A DNA stretch of 64,000 nt from Dyadobacter sp. 676 (GCF_040448675.1 NZ_CP159289.1:2294001-2358000); one strand, 5' to 3'; shown: positions 9,650 through 18,243, counted from the stretch's first letter. Numbers and translations are program-made. Notes: a model not told the origin generated them from the letters alone.

Positions 9650-10147
9650 ATGACCAAATCGAAGTTTGAAACATCTCTGGAGTCGGGCGTTCATCACCGG
9701 CTTCTGGCAATGACCGGCAACTGGCGGGGCATTACCAAAACCTGGTTCGAGCCGAACGTTCTTGCCGACGAGTCCGAAATGAAAGGCAATATCAGATCCA
9801 TTCTCGGCGGCCGCTTCCTCATCCACGAATATCAGGGTAGCCTGAACGGCAAGCCGTTCGAAGGCATTGCAATTTACGGTTTCGATATCCCGAACAACAA
9901 CTTCCAGTGCGCGTGGATCGATAGTTTTCACATGGGGACCGGTACCATGCTCTCCAACGGCATTCCCACCGAAAACGGCTTTTCGGTTTTAGGCCAATAC
10001 AGTGTTCCGGAATATCCCGAACCATGGAACTGGCGCACCGTGGCCGAACTGAAAGATCCGGATACGTTGATCATAACAGCCTATAATATCTCTCCGCAGG
10101 GCCAGGAGGATAAAGCAACCGAAACTATTTACAAGCGCATCAGCTAA
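9650..10147 (+). CDS. DUF1579 family protein
   Basis: This encodes 165 residues. The pattern HHRLLAMTGNWRGITKTWFEP, then GRFLIHEYQGSLNGKPFEGIAIYGFD and a DSFHMGTGTM segment, matches DUF1579, a small calycin-like beta-barrel family. There is no signal peptide, so it should be cytoplasmic. The molecular function is not known. It is transcribed away from the GlxA-type regulator, with about 158 bases between the two starts, and may be regulated by it. Confidence 0.82.
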   Translation: MTKSKFETSLESGVHHRLLAMTGNWRGITKTWFEPNVLADESEMKGNIRSILGGRFLIHEYQGSLNGKPFEGIAIYGFDIPNNNFQCAWIDSFHMGTGTMLSNGIPTENGFSVLGQYSVPEYPEPWNWRTVAELKDPDTLIITAYNISPQGQEDKATETIYKRIS

Positions 10148-10868
10148 TCAGGGCCGCAATTGCGCGAGTTCATTCTGAATAAAATCCCGCAACTCCTCCT
10201 TGCTGGGCAGGTTTACCACATATTTACTAACGAACAATTGCATATCGCTGTCCGCAACCGCATATTCGACCAAAGCCCGGTTCTGGTCGGTCACCAGCAC
10301 CCGGATCGGGGCTCATTCCCGACCGCTCGTAATATAGCGTATTGATCTGCCTTTTCAACTCCTCGACACTCCAGTTACTCATCACACAATGACGTTTGTA
10401 AAAAGCCCTTTTTTCCGGTTCGTGTAATGGAAGTAATAAGGTGAGATGTGAAAAGGAAAAGTTTAGATAGTAGTATTTCCGGATCAATTGAAATCGGCCC
10501 TCCTTCCGGATTCTCAGTGTTAGCGGCTATCACACGCCTCGCTGATAGGTTGCCAAACTCTTTAATTTTAACATTTCCCAATTGTGCAGACACCGTCTGC
10601 ACAATTGGAGGATAGGCCAAATAGAACTGCCTGAACAATTTGAGGTTTCCGGAACTCAACCCCGCTATATGCAATGCGTGGGCTAATTCATCCACCAGTC
10701 GCTGACCATACCGCGCCCTGTCCTCTCACTTCTGTTCAAATTCGACGATATAAAAGCCGATCAGCCAGTTGCGAATGGTTAAATGCGGTTTATAGCCTTT
10801 GCTGCACTTTGCCGGAGTGTAAAATTGGTTTCACGAATTGTCGTTACCAGCGTGTTGGAATCAGTCAT
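10148..10868 (-). pseudogene. Decayed DUF1016 (YhcG-type, PDDEXK nuclease) gene
   Basis: Pieces of a DUF1016 protein can be read in order across frames: RETNFTLRQSAAKAINR, then HLTIRNWLIGFYIVEFEQK, RARYGQRLVDELAHAL, NLKLFRQFYLAYP, ILLSKL/SFSHLTLLLPLHEPE, RAFYKRHCVMSNWSVEELK, and finally ALVEYAVADSDMQLFVSKY with NLPSKEEL near the end. Lesions: a frameshift near 10785, an in-frame TGA at 10726-10728, a frameshift at the A4 tract 10457-10460, and an out-of-frame internal deletion near 10310. The deletion removes about 100 residues, including the whole PDDEXK active site. Family members are DNA-repair or defence-associated nucleases of about 340 residues. Unlike the homopolymer lesions elsewhere, this gene is clearly dead. 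Confidence 0.8.
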
Positions 10869-10985
10869 AGCTGATGAAGTTTTTAAATTGAAAGCTGAAA
10901 TAACCGACAATCTTCCCAGCCTGGTCCATTCCAGTTCCCCAGTGGCACGACTTTGTTACCTTTCGGCCTGCAAAAGTCATCAGCA

Positions 10986-12158
10986 ATGAAAATCCTGAAA
11001 AAGCTGCCGGTAATTGCGTTAGCTATGATACTTTTTAAGGCCTGCAAGCCGGTTCCGGTATCGCATTGGTTTCCGGTTACGCCGCAGGAGCGTTACGAGC
11101 GGGAATTGCTGAAAGCCGGGCTGGAAAAGACGGCGGCCGGTCAAACGTGGTTCCGGATGAGCACACAGGTATTTTCGGATTCGTTGTTCACGACCGTACC
11201 ATATCAGGAACGTATATTTTTAGGAGATTCATTGCCCGTCCGGGCATTCAAATTTACAGTGCCGGAAGGCCGCAGGTTGGTAATTACCCCCGCCCGGACC
11301 GATTCGGCGGCCTTGCTTTTCGTAGAGCTTTTTAAAGTTAAGCGGAATGGAAAACCGCAGCGACTGAAATACCTGGAAGACGAAGGCGCCGTTCTCACCT
11401 ATTCAAGCGACGAAAAGGATACATTGTTGCTCAAACTCCAGACCGGCCTGCTTCAACAGCTCAACGTAACGGTCTCCTTTTCCACTGAACCGACGTTGGG
11501 ATTTCCAGTGGCCGGCCATCACATGTCCAGCGTAATGAGTCATTGGGGTGCCGCACGGGACGCCGGTGCGCGCATGCACGAAGGCATCGATATCCGTGCA
11601 AAGCGCGGAACACCGGCCGTTGCAGCGCAAAGCGGGATTATTACGCAGGCTGGCACGAACCATCTGGGAGGGAAAGTGATTTTCCTTTCTTCCCCCGACA
11701 GCCCCTATTCGCTTTACTATGCCCATCTGGATAGCCAGCTGGTTTCGGCCGGCCAATGGGTAAAAGCGGGTGACACGCTCGGGCTTGTCGGTAACACAGG
11801 CAATGCGATCACCACCTCACCGCATTTGCATTTCGGTATTTACACAAAAAGTTACGGCGCAGTAGACCCGCTGCCCTTTGTCGACGATCGCCCCGAGAAA
11901 TTACCCGGCCTGCCGGCAACTTCGGGGTGGTTAGGCGACACGGTTATAATCCGCAAAAAAGTGAATTTATACAGCACCCCACAACCCGGTCGAAATCAAA
12001 TTATCCGATTGCTGCCGGCCGATACAGCCATACGCATCGTCGGCGAAACGGCCAAGGGGTACAGGGTCCAAACGGCCGATGGCATAAACGGCTACATTCC
12101 TGCCGTGCCGCTTCAATGGTTCCGTCAGGAACCACCCCGCATGGACAGGGCCGATTAG
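10986..12158 (+). CDS. M23 peptidase lipoprotein with a C-terminal SH3-like domain
   Basis: This encodes 390 residues. I chose ATG 10986 because it starts a lipoprotein signal, MKILKKLPVIALAMILFKAC, with the acylated Cys about residue 20. A beta-rich N-terminal domain leads to an M23 endopeptidase domain (about 170-290): RMHEGIDIRAKRGTPAVAA gives the first His and Asp zinc ligands, and SPHLHFGIY gives the HxH. The remaining residues (about 315-385, VNLYSTPQPGR and YRVQTADGINGYIPA) look like a bacterial SH3 domain. It probably cleaves peptidoglycan cross-links or edits septal wall from the membrane surface. The two zinc-ligand motifs look intact, so I expect activity rather than an EnvC-like inactive role. 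Confidence 0.88.
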   Translation: MKILKKLPVIALAMILFKACKPVPVSHWFPVTPQERYERELLKAGLEKTAAGQTWFRMSTQVFSDSLFTTVPYQERIFLGDSLPVRAFKFTVPEGRRLVITPARTDSAALLFVELFKVKRNGKPQRLKYLEDEGAVLTYSSDEKDTLLLKLQTGLLQQLNVTVSFSTEPTLGFPVAGHHMSSVMSHWGAARDAGARMHEGIDIRAKRGTPAVAAQSGIITQAGTNHLGGKVIFLSSPDSPYSLYYAHLDSQLVSAGQWVKAGDTLGLVGNTGNAITTSPHLHFGIYTKSYGAVDPLPFVDDRPEKLPGLPATSGWLGDTVIIRKKVNLYSTPQPGRNQIIRLLPADTAIRIVGETAKGYRVQTADGINGYIPAVPLQWFRQEPPRMDRAD

Positions 12159-12181
12159 CGCCGTTTCATTCTGAACGCGAC

Positions 12182-12214
12182 AAAAAAGACCACCGGTTTC
12201 CCCGGTGGCCTTTT
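12182..12214. terminator. Bidirectional terminator between the M23 and desaturase-family genes
   Basis: CCACCGG (12190-12196) pairs with CCGGTGG (12202-12208). There is a T4 run on the plus side and an A6 run on the other (T6 on the minus strand), so it can stop transcription from both convergent genes. Confidence 0.8.
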
Positions 12215-12220
12215 GCGCAT

Positions 12221-13291
12221 TTAAGCGACTGCAACAGTAGTATCAGGTTTAAGCGTAACGGTTTCCTCATTCGGGACGGCGTCGCCGACCATCGGGCCGT
12301 TCTGCGACAGCTCACTACCTTCTTTTTTGGATTTGAAAATGGGCCACATAAACTGGGCGTACCATTCTTCCTCGTGATAATGCTTGATGCCATACGACGT
12401 CGGGTATTTTCGGGTGATTATGCCGGTTCCGAAAATAATGTCCCAAAGAAAGAACATATTCCCGAAGTTCCCTTTATAATATCCCACCCCGTCGTCGCTT
12501 GTATCCGCGTGGTGTGCATGGTGTGTGGCAGGCGTCGAAATAAGTCTCTCGAGTACCCAACCGATCGGTTGAAGCCATTTCTTTTCATAAAATGGCTTGT
12601 CCCATGGAATGCTCGAATGCGCGCCGGTCGTAATGAACGACTTGATCACCTTCACAAACAATGCTGCGTAACCCAATCCCAGGTAAGTCAAGGCGACAGT
12701 GAGGTAAGTTTGCGAGAAAAACAATGTGTAAATCACATTCTGGCGGCTGGCCATAGCCATGCCCATATACGGCGCGGAGTGGTGGGTCCGGTGGAAACGC
12801 CACAGCCACGGTAGCTGGTGGTGCAGGCGATGGTACCAATATTGTGTAAGATCGTCGGCCACGGCGATAATCAGAAACGCCCACCAAAAGGGCACCCAAT
12901 CGAGTATATTTTTAGCATCGGGCAATACTACCGGGAGAAATTTCAACCCGAAATAGGCCACGAACGGGCGGATCACCAGCTTGGGTACAATAAAGCAGAC
13001 TATATCGAGGGTCCGCTCGTTCTTCGTCCATTTGTTTTCATACAAACCTGCCGCGAACTCGATCACGCCCAGGACGAGGACAATGACCGGCAATCCCCAG
13101 GAACTCAGGTTTTTGAATACGTTTTCAATGAATGCGGGGGCTTTGAAAGGAAATTCATTGGCTCCCTCCCACGGCCGGTAGCCGAAAATCTGGAAGCTTG
13201 CAAACATCAAAACAATCGGTGCGATGTACAACAGTACACTCAGCAGGCCGTCGCGGGTAATTTTCCGGGCCGTTGCATTGTCCAATTTCAT
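12221..13291 (-). CDS. Sterol desaturase / fatty-acid hydroxylase superfamily membrane enzyme
   Basis: This encodes 356 residues with at least five hydrophobic segments. The di-iron histidine clusters of the superfamily are present: HRLHH (about 155), HRTHHS (about 168) and HHAHH (about 260). Members use O2 to hydroxylate or desaturate lipid chains at the membrane. The substrate cannot be read from the sequence. Sulfonolipid or other unusual lipid modification is a plausible Cytophagales role, but only a guess. It lies 33 bases after a 40-residue membrane protein, downstream of a long leader with Cys-rich short ORFs. Confidence 0.88.
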   Translation of the reverse strand: MKLDNATARKITRDGLLSVLLYIAPIVLMFASFQIFGYRPWEGANEFPFKAPAFIENVFKNLSSWGLPVIVLVLGVIEFAAGLYENKWTKNERTLDIVCFIVPKLVIRPFVAYFGLKFLPVVLPDAKNILDWVPFWWAFLIIAVADDLTQYWYHRLHHQLPWLWRFHRTHHSAPYMGMAMASRQNVIYTLFFSQTYLTVALTYLGLGYAALFVKVIKSFITTGAHSSIPWDKPFYEKKWLQPIGWVLERLISTPATHHAHHADTSDDGVGYYKGNFGNMFFLWDIIFGTGIITRKYPTSYGIKHYHEEEWYAQFMWPIFKSKKEGSELSQNGPMVGDAVPNEETVTLKPDTTVAVA

Positions 13292-13324
13292 GCGTGATTT
13301 GATTTTTATGGTGAAAATGCGATA

Positions 13325-13447
13325 TCAGTTAAACAGCCGCCAGGCAAGCCAAATACCTCCGGCGATGAGGATAAAGGGAATAATGGTCAACAAAATGCCT
13401 ACCGCAATCTTGCGCGCCAGCAACACGAGGTCCGAAAATGTGATCAT
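13325..13447 (-). CDS. Predicted 40-residue single-pass membrane protein
   Basis: The ATG at 13447 opens MITFSDLVLLARKIAVGILL and continues through a strongly hydrophobic segment ending GGIWLAWRLFN. A single helix of about 25 residues with a positively charged N-terminal side is obvious. Its start codon overlaps the stop of an upstream short ORF by four bases (ATGA), which suggests translational coupling, and it lies 33 bases before the desaturase-family gene. It may be an accessory subunit of that enzyme. No family was recognised. Confidence 0.5.
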   Translation of the reverse strand: MITFSDLVLLARKIAVGILLTIIPFILIAGGIWLAWRLFN

Positions 13448-13572
13448 GTCTTGAAAAGCAATAATACCGGTCTACTATAAACGCAAAAGGAATATCGGTA
13501 CGGAAATACCCCGGGACAGCACAGCTGGCAACTGAAATCGCCAACCACCGAAAATCTCAGATGATCAGCCAT
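13444..13572 (-). CDS. Possible 42-residue leader ORF overlapping the small membrane protein
   Basis: The frame reads MADHLRFSVVGDFSCQLCCPG onward for 42 residues with four Cys, including an adjacent pair at residues 18-19. Its TGA overlaps the ATG of the small membrane protein. There is no hydrophobic core or known domain. It could be a translated coupling peptide in the leader or a chance ORF. The overlap geometry is the main support. Confidence 0.3.
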   Translation of the reverse strand: MADHLRFSVVGDFSCQLCCPGVFPYRYSFCVYSRPVLLLFKT

Positions 13573-13620
13573 GACTGTCGGGCGGGATATTTCCGGAAAA
13601 TGTCAGAGATAGTCACCGCT

Positions 13621-13722
13621 TCAACAGCAGCAACCTGAATAAACCAGGGAGAAACAAAGGGGGAAAGTATGCCCACCCACTCGCCCCGATGGGGACTTGC
13701 AAAGTAAATTAACCGCGCTCAT
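13621..13722 (-). CDS. Candidate cysteine leader peptide (uORF ending SGCCC)
   Basis: The ATG at 13722 opens a 33-residue ORF ending LVYSGCCC directly before TGA; the Cys codons are TGC TGC TGT. Two more Cys lie upstream. It sits about 70 bases inside the leader predicted from the promoter at 13792-13809. Placing three consecutive rare-residue codons immediately before the stop is the classical arrangement for ribosome-stalling attenuation. A second, similar case precedes the SusC gene at 27.7 kb. If transcription starts at the inner TACTTTGC box (13699-13706), the ATG would be lost and only GTG/CTG starts would remain. Function is inferred. Confidence 0.4.
   Translation of the reverse strand: MSAVNLLCKSPSGRVGGHTFPLCFSLVYSGCCC
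13699..13706 (-). promoter_or_regulatory. Possible inner -7 element TACTTTGC
   Basis: TACTTTGC on the minus strand matches the Bacteroidota -7 consensus TAnnTTTGC, with a TTG about 18 bases upstream at the -33 position. It lies inside the upstream uORF, so it may be a second promoter for the membrane-protein/desaturase operon. Confidence 0.4.
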
Positions 13723-13791
13723 ATCAACGATGCCTGGATTAATACTCGGCTCAGGGTGGTTCAGGAGCCTCGCTTTTTAATAGTATACTTA

Positions 13792-13809
13792 TTTGATAGA
13801 CAAAGTAAA
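13792..13809 (-). promoter_or_regulatory. Promoter of the long leader upstream of the desaturase-family operon
   Basis: The minus strand reads TTTACTTTGTCTATCAAA, containing TACTTTG (-7). The same 18-mer recurs exactly at 19920-19937, and its core TTTACTTTGYCTAT recurs before SusC. An expected start near 13793 gives a leader of roughly 345 nt before the small membrane gene. A TTG lies about 21 bases upstream of the box. Confidence 0.5.
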
Positions 13810-13849
13810 TTTAATGTTTTCGAAAAAACAATAGCTTGCCCGATTTTTC

Positions 13850-13893
13850 TTAAATAAAAAACCGTGGCGGCAGTAACGCGCTGTCGGCCACGG
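13850..13893 (-). terminator. Terminator for the operon 15302-13948
   Basis: On the minus strand CCGTGGC (13887-13893) pairs with GCCACGG (13862-13868), followed by TTTTTTATTT. A smaller imperfect hairpin at 13901-13926 lies between this and the stop codon at 13948. Confidence 0.65.
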
Positions 13894-13947
13894 ATCAGAC
13901 AGAAAAGGCGTCAATGACACCTTTCTGTCGATTTTATATAAACCAAT

Positions 13948-14853
13948 TTATTTCAACTCGGCAAGCCATTGCTGTGCGAATGCACGGGCTGTGTTGGTAG
14001 GCGTGGCGCCCATGCGGTAACAGAATTTCCACACATCGCTTTTCCCTTCGTAAGCCGCATTCACGAACTTCTTTCGTCCGTTCACTTCCTTTGTCTGCGC
14101 CGCGAAATCGACCCCTTTGCTCTGGTTCAGGAAATCGGTGAGGCGGGCCACGAGTACCTTTTTGGGATCTTTCAGTCTTTCGTATTCATCCGCATTGCTC
14201 TTTGCATTTCGCGCCATTGTCTGCTCCGATTGACGGATTTCGTCATTGGCGAGATATTCGGCGTATTGTTTTTTGAATTCCTCCATATCGGTTTTCAAAA
14301 GCGGTTTAATCTTTTTGAAGAAAGCCGCATTGCGCTTACCCTCTTCGATCTGCTTCTTGAAATCCGCCCGTTGCTCGGCCGGCAGGCTGCCGAGCATGCT
14401 TTCCATTCCCGCGAACGTCTCGGCCGACTGGATCTGAATATCCACAATCGGCTCCATATCCTTCGCCTGCAATCCCTGCACCCCTTTCAGGCGGTTGGCG
14501 CGGATTTCCTGCTTGCGTTGCTCGCTGACGGTCGTTTCCAGCTTCGGATAACGCTTCGCTATCGATTCGGTGTAGCGTTTCTGAAAGTCTTCCGAATTGA
14601 AATACATTTTCACGAACGCTCCGGCCTTTTTAATCGCGGTCGCCTGCGCTTCCGGCGCCAACGAGCGGCAGGCCGACTTTACCGGGCTACCGAAATACGG
14701 CACGGTTACCGACGGCGCCTGTAAACCATTCCACAGACGGTTTTGAATGTCCTTCTGGCTGATTCCGTATTCTTCGAACTCGTCGCTGAACGTAAAATTG
14801 AGGAATGCAATGCAGCAGGCGTAGAGGAAAAAGGGTACTAATTTATTTTTCAT
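13948..14853 (-). CDS. Exported protein of unknown function
   Basis: This encodes 301 residues. ATG 14853 (MKNKLVPFFLYACCIAFLNF) begins a signal peptide; a longer frame begins seven codons upstream. The mature part is Lys/Glu/Ala-rich and largely helical, with probable coiled-coil stretches (SEQRKQEIRANRLKGVQGL and PAEQRADFKKQIEEGKRN). There are two Cys, at about 60 and 275 (VKSACRSL, WKFCYRMG), that could form a disulfide. No catalytic motif was seen and no family recognised. It follows a small lipoprotein gene by 29 bases, so the two are probably co-transcribed and act together in the envelope. Confidence 0.75.
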   Translation of the reverse strand: MKNKLVPFFLYACCIAFLNFTFSDEFEEYGISQKDIQNRLWNGLQAPSVTVPYFGSPVKSACRSLAPEAQATAIKKAGAFVKMYFNSEDFQKRYTESIAKRYPKLETTVSEQRKQEIRANRLKGVQGLQAKDMEPIVDIQIQSAETFAGMESMLGSLPAEQRADFKKQIEEGKRNAAFFKKIKPLLKTDMEEFKKQYAEYLANDEIRQSEQTMARNAKSNADEYERLKDPKKVLVARLTDFLNQSKGVDFAAQTKEVNGRKKFVNAAYEGKSDVWKFCYRMGATPTNTARAFAQQWLAELK

Positions 14854-14882
14854 GGCTATCACAATTGTAATCAAGGTAATGC

Positions 14883-15302
14883 TTATTGTTTCTCGGCAAT
14901 CATATCGAGTTCCTCACCCTCGAACACGACGAAAATATTCAGTTTGTTATCCTTCACAGTGCCGACCTTATCGGTACCCTCGTAAATGTCGATACCGGAG
15001 CTTCCCGCGTTCTTCAGGTTCAAAGTTCCGAGATCTTCGTCGGGCTCGCGGTCGCCATCGATCGTCGCTTTCAATTTGCCCGTCACAACTTCCGAGGTAA
15101 ATTTGTCAAGCTGAATGATAATGGTTGCGTCTTCCAGCGAACGCTCGTCACCGTCAACTTTAAGCTTCGTCACTTTATAGCTTCCCGCCACTTTCGAGCT
15201 CAATTCCGGGGATACGTCCTTGTCCTTGTCTTCGCAGGCGAACATCAATGTGCTGAGCAACAACAGAGCGAAAATGTTTCTCAAAAATGTAATCTTTTTC
15301 AT
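14883..15302 (-). CDS. Small lipoprotein, lipocalin-like
   Basis: This encodes 139 residues. The signal MKKITFLRNIFALLLLSTL is followed by a lipobox MFAC and an acidic Glu-Asp-Lys tail, which in Bacteroidota often marks surface lipoproteins. The remaining about 110 residues have alternating polar and hydrophobic strands (GSYKVTKLKVDG, GTLNLKNAGSSGIDIYEG, LNIFVVFEGEELDMIAE) consistent with a small calycin/lipocalin-like beta barrel. Function unknown. It is the first gene of an operon with the 301-residue exported protein and has a good promoter about 60 bases upstream. Confidence 0.78.
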   Translation of the reverse strand: MKKITFLRNIFALLLLSTLMFACEDKDKDVSPELSSKVAGSYKVTKLKVDGDERSLEDATIIIQLDKFTSEVVTGKLKATIDGDREPDEDLGTLNLKNAGSSGIDIYEGTDKVGTVKDNKLNIFVVFEGEELDMIAEKQ

Positions 15303-15359
15303 GGCTGTATCTGATTTGAAATGGATAATGGATGAGATAATTTTTGCCTTTCGACCTTA

Positions 15360-15367
15360 CAAAGGTA
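15360..15367 (-). promoter_or_regulatory. Promoter of the lipoprotein operon (TACCTTTG)
   Basis: The minus strand reads TACCTTTG, matching TAnnTTTG, with a TTG about 21 bases upstream. Transcription would begin near 15353, leaving a leader of about 50 nt before the start at 15302. Confidence 0.5.
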
Positions 15368-15504
15368 GCCTCCCCGGGAGCGGGAGATCAATCCTATAAA
15401 TGCATGATTTTTCGAAAATCATATGTTTATAGGATATTATTAAAAGGTTTTATTTCAGACTTTTGCCACTGTAATTTTCCAGTCCATTCTACTCTCCGGG
15501 TCCG

Positions 15505-17436
15505 ATGAAATTATATTTGAGAGCACTCTTACTTACCTTTTTTTACAGCGCGGCATTTGCACAAAACCCAGATCCCGCTGCCATTCTGAAACGCATTCAG
15601 ACCAGCAAGCAAGACACTAACCGGGTGCTTGCCTACATTGAATACGGGCAATATCTCGAGAATCAGAACCTGGACAGCGCCGGTAAATATTACCTCAAGG
15701 CCGACGCCCTGAGCGAGCAGCTGAACTACGACACGGGCCGGTTCAAGTTCCGCTCCAACTACACTTATATCCTCAACTTGCAGGGGAAATTCGAAGAAGG
15801 ACTGAAACTGAACCGCGAGAGCCTGGAAATCGCCAGAAGAATGAAGCATCAGGTCAATATCGGCAAGAGCCTTGCCAATATCGCCGCGAGTTACACCTAT
15901 ATGGGGAACTTCACCGAGGCTATCAAATACTACCAGCAATCGGCCAGTCAGTTCGACAAGCTGGGGATGAAGGAGTTCCTTCCAAGGCTTTACATCAGCA
16001 TTGGAACGGCATTCGAGCATGCCAATCTTTTCAACAAATCATTGGTATACAAGCAGAAAGCATTGCAGCTCGCGCGACCGATGAAGGATAGCCTGCAACT
16101 TGCGGATATCCTGACGAACATCGGCGGTTGCTATTTCAATCTGAAAAGGTACAACGATGCCCTCGCGCATTTCAAGGAAGGTCTGAAAGTGGCTGAAAAT
16201 ATCCGTTCCGACATCTTCGTCACCCAGGCTTACGCCGGCCTCTGCCGCACAAACCGCCTCTTGAAGAACCTCGACGCAGCATGGGAATACGGCCGGAAGG
16301 GGCTTGACCTTGCCCGGAAAACCGGCAATGTTTTTCTCGAACTCGACTGTCTGCGTGCTTTGATGTTCCTCGCGGAGGACAGCAAGAAAATCGATTTATC
16401 GGCCAAATACACGAAAGAAGCGCTCACCATCGCCGAGGCGAACAACATGACCGACCACCTGGTAGAACTTTATGAAGATTACGCGACCGACCTCGCCCGG
16501 CAGAATAATTATAAGGGTGCTTACGATTACCTGATGAAATATTCGATCCTGAACGACTCCATCCAGGGAATAGACGTGCAAAAGCAATTACAGGAGCTCG
16601 ACACCAAATACCTGACCGCGCAGAAGGAAAAGCAGATCGTAACGCTTGAAAAAGAGAAACAAACCCGCAACACCCTGATATATGGCCTCATTGCCGGGCT
16701 CGTTGGCCTGCTCGTAATCGCGATATTGGTTTACCGCAACATCGCATTTCGCAAACGCGTGGCCGAACAGGAAGTACTGCGTTTGCAGCAGGAAAAACAA
16801 TTGGTCGCCACCAATTCCATTCTGAAAGGGCAGGAAGAAGAACGTACCCGCGTGGCCCGCGACCTGCACGACGGCCTGGGCGGATTATTATCTGGTATCA
16901 AACTAACTCTGAATTCCGTGAAAGGAAATGTAATCCTGCCCGAAGAAAGCGCTATGACGTTTACCAGGGCCCTGACGCAACTCGATGGCGCCATCAGCGA
17001 AATGCGCCGCGTAGCCCACAGCATGATGCCCGAATCGCTTGTGCGGTTCGGATTAATCGACGCGCTGAGCGATTTTTGCGACGGCATCAGCGCTTCCGGC
17101 CGGTTGAAAGTAAATATGCAGGCCTTCGGCTTTGAAGACAAACGCCTCGATTCGCAGGTGGAAGTCGTCCTTTACCGGATCATCCAGGAGCTGCTCAACA
17201 ATGTGCTCAAATACGCCGAAGCCACCGAAGCGCAGGTGCAGCTTACTTGGGTTGAAAACCACGTGAGTGTAACCGTAGAAGACAATGGAAAGGGCTTCGA
17301 CGTCAAAAACCTCGAACAAAACAAGGGTGCCGGCCTCCGCAACGTCCAGGCCCGCGTGGACTATCTGAACGGTACGCTCGACATCCAGTCGAAGCCGGGC
17401 GAAGGAACCTCGGTACTGGTTGAAGTCGTACTTTAA
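15505..17436 (+). CDS. TPR-containing sensor histidine kinase (HisKA_3 type)
   Basis: This encodes 643 residues. A signal peptide (MKLYLRALLLTFFYSAAFAQ) precedes about seven TPR repeats (residues 30-370; for example NIGKSLANIAASYTYMGNFTEA), so the sensor is periplasmic. One membrane helix lies about 395-413 (LIYGLIAGLVGLLVIAILVY), followed by a coiled coil. The HisKA_3 phosphoacceptor is His455 in RVARDLHDGLGG. The HATPase has the N box ELLNNVLKYAEA and G1 box DNGKGF. It should phosphorylate the LuxR-type regulator 50 bases downstream. The signal sensed is unknown. Confidence 0.92.
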   Translation: MKLYLRALLLTFFYSAAFAQNPDPAAILKRIQTSKQDTNRVLAYIEYGQYLENQNLDSAGKYYLKADALSEQLNYDTGRFKFRSNYTYILNLQGKFEEGLKLNRESLEIARRMKHQVNIGKSLANIAASYTYMGNFTEAIKYYQQSASQFDKLGMKEFLPRLYISIGTAFEHANLFNKSLVYKQKALQLARPMKDSLQLADILTNIGGCYFNLKRYNDALAHFKEGLKVAENIRSDIFVTQAYAGLCRTNRLLKNLDAAWEYGRKGLDLARKTGNVFLELDCLRALMFLAEDSKKIDLSAKYTKEALTIAEANNMTDHLVELYEDYATDLARQNNYKGAYDYLMKYSILNDSIQGIDVQKQLQELDTKYLTAQKEKQIVTLEKEKQTRNTLIYGLIAGLVGLLVIAILVYRNIAFRKRVAEQEVLRLQQEKQLVATNSILKGQEEERTRVARDLHDGLGGLLSGIKLTLNSVKGNVILPEESAMTFTRALTQLDGAISEMRRVAHSMMPESLVRFGLIDALSDFCDGISASGRLKVNMQAFGFEDKRLDSQVEVVLYRIIQELLNNVLKYAEATEAQVQLTWVENHVSVTVEDNGKGFDVKNLEQNKGAGLRNVQARVDYLNGTLDIQSKPGEGTSVLVEVVL

Positions 17437-17486
17437 TTATCGCTCCCAACGCCAGAAATGGCTTTAATCCCAATAAAAAAGAACTT

Positions 17487-18104
17487 ATGAGTGTCAGAAT
17501 CCTCATCGTCGACGATCACCCGCTGGTATTGGAAGGACTGAAGTCGCTGCTCGCCGACGCGGAAGGCGTACAGGTCGTAGGAACGGCCACCAATGCCATC
17601 GAGGCCATTGCATTCCTGAAAAACAATGAAGTGGACATCGCATTCCTCGACATCAACCTTCCCGACATCAGCGGCATCGACCTTTGCAAAAAAGTAAAAG
17701 ACCAGTTCCCGGAGGTCAAAACGCTCGCATTAAGCACATTCAACGAACGCGCCTACGTATCGCGCATGATCCAAAATGGCGCCTCAGGCTATTTGATCAA
17801 GAGTTCCGGCAAGGAAGACATCCTCGAAGCCATCGCACAGGTGCAGGCCGGCGGGTATTTTATGAATGTGCAGTTCGATCAGGTAACGCCGGCCACGGCG
17901 CCGAAAACCGTTCCTTTTTTGACAAGGCGGGAAAAAGAAGTGCTCTTATTAATCGCGGAAGGACTTACCAACCCGCAGATTGCCGAACAGTTATTCGTAA
18001 GCGTAACAACGGTGAACAGCCATCGCCAGAACTTGCTCATCAAGTTCGAGGTATCGAATACGGCTTCGCTCATCAAGCTGGCTGCCGGCCTGGGGTTGAT
18101 CTGA
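17487..18104 (+). CDS. NarL/FixJ-type response regulator
   Basis: This encodes 205 residues. The receiver domain has the acidic pair in VDDHP, phosphoacceptor Asp55 in AFLDINLPD, Thr/Ser at ALSTFNE and Lys in GYLIKSS. The C-terminal GerE/LuxR HTH is EKEVLLLIAEGLTNPQIAEQ followed by LFVSVTTVNSHRQNLLIKF. It is the cognate partner of the upstream kinase and is probably co-transcribed with it. Its regulon is unknown. Confidence 0.93.
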   Translation: MSVRILIVDDHPLVLEGLKSLLADAEGVQVVGTATNAIEAIAFLKNNEVDIAFLDINLPDISGIDLCKKVKDQFPEVKTLALSTFNERAYVSRMIQNGASGYLIKSSGKEDILEAIAQVQAGGYFMNVQFDQVTPATAPKTVPFLTRREKEVLLLIAEGLTNPQIAEQLFVSVTTVNSHRQNLLIKFEVSNTASLIKLAAGLGLI

Positions 18105-18205
18105 CAATGCCGCTTGTGAGTGAACGCAATGTCCGAATGTCATCGGGACCGGATTTTCGGGTGTTGCCGTCTTCGGTCTTTTTGACAGCGTCCGAAAGCA
18201 TCCTG

Positions 18206-18240
18206 CCCCGATCCTCCGCGGATGGATCGGGGCTTGTTTA
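18206..18240. terminator. Terminator after the response regulator
   Basis: CCCCGATCC (18206-18214) pairs perfectly with GGATCGGGG (18224-18232) and is followed by CTTGTTTA. It lies between convergent genes and may act in both directions. Confidence 0.7.
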
Positions 18241-18243
18241 AAA

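Noticed and set aside
11927..12814. 295-codon ORF crossing the M23 and desaturase-family genes
   Set aside because: It spans the ends of two convergent real genes and their terminator, and its translation is Arg/His-rich without homology.
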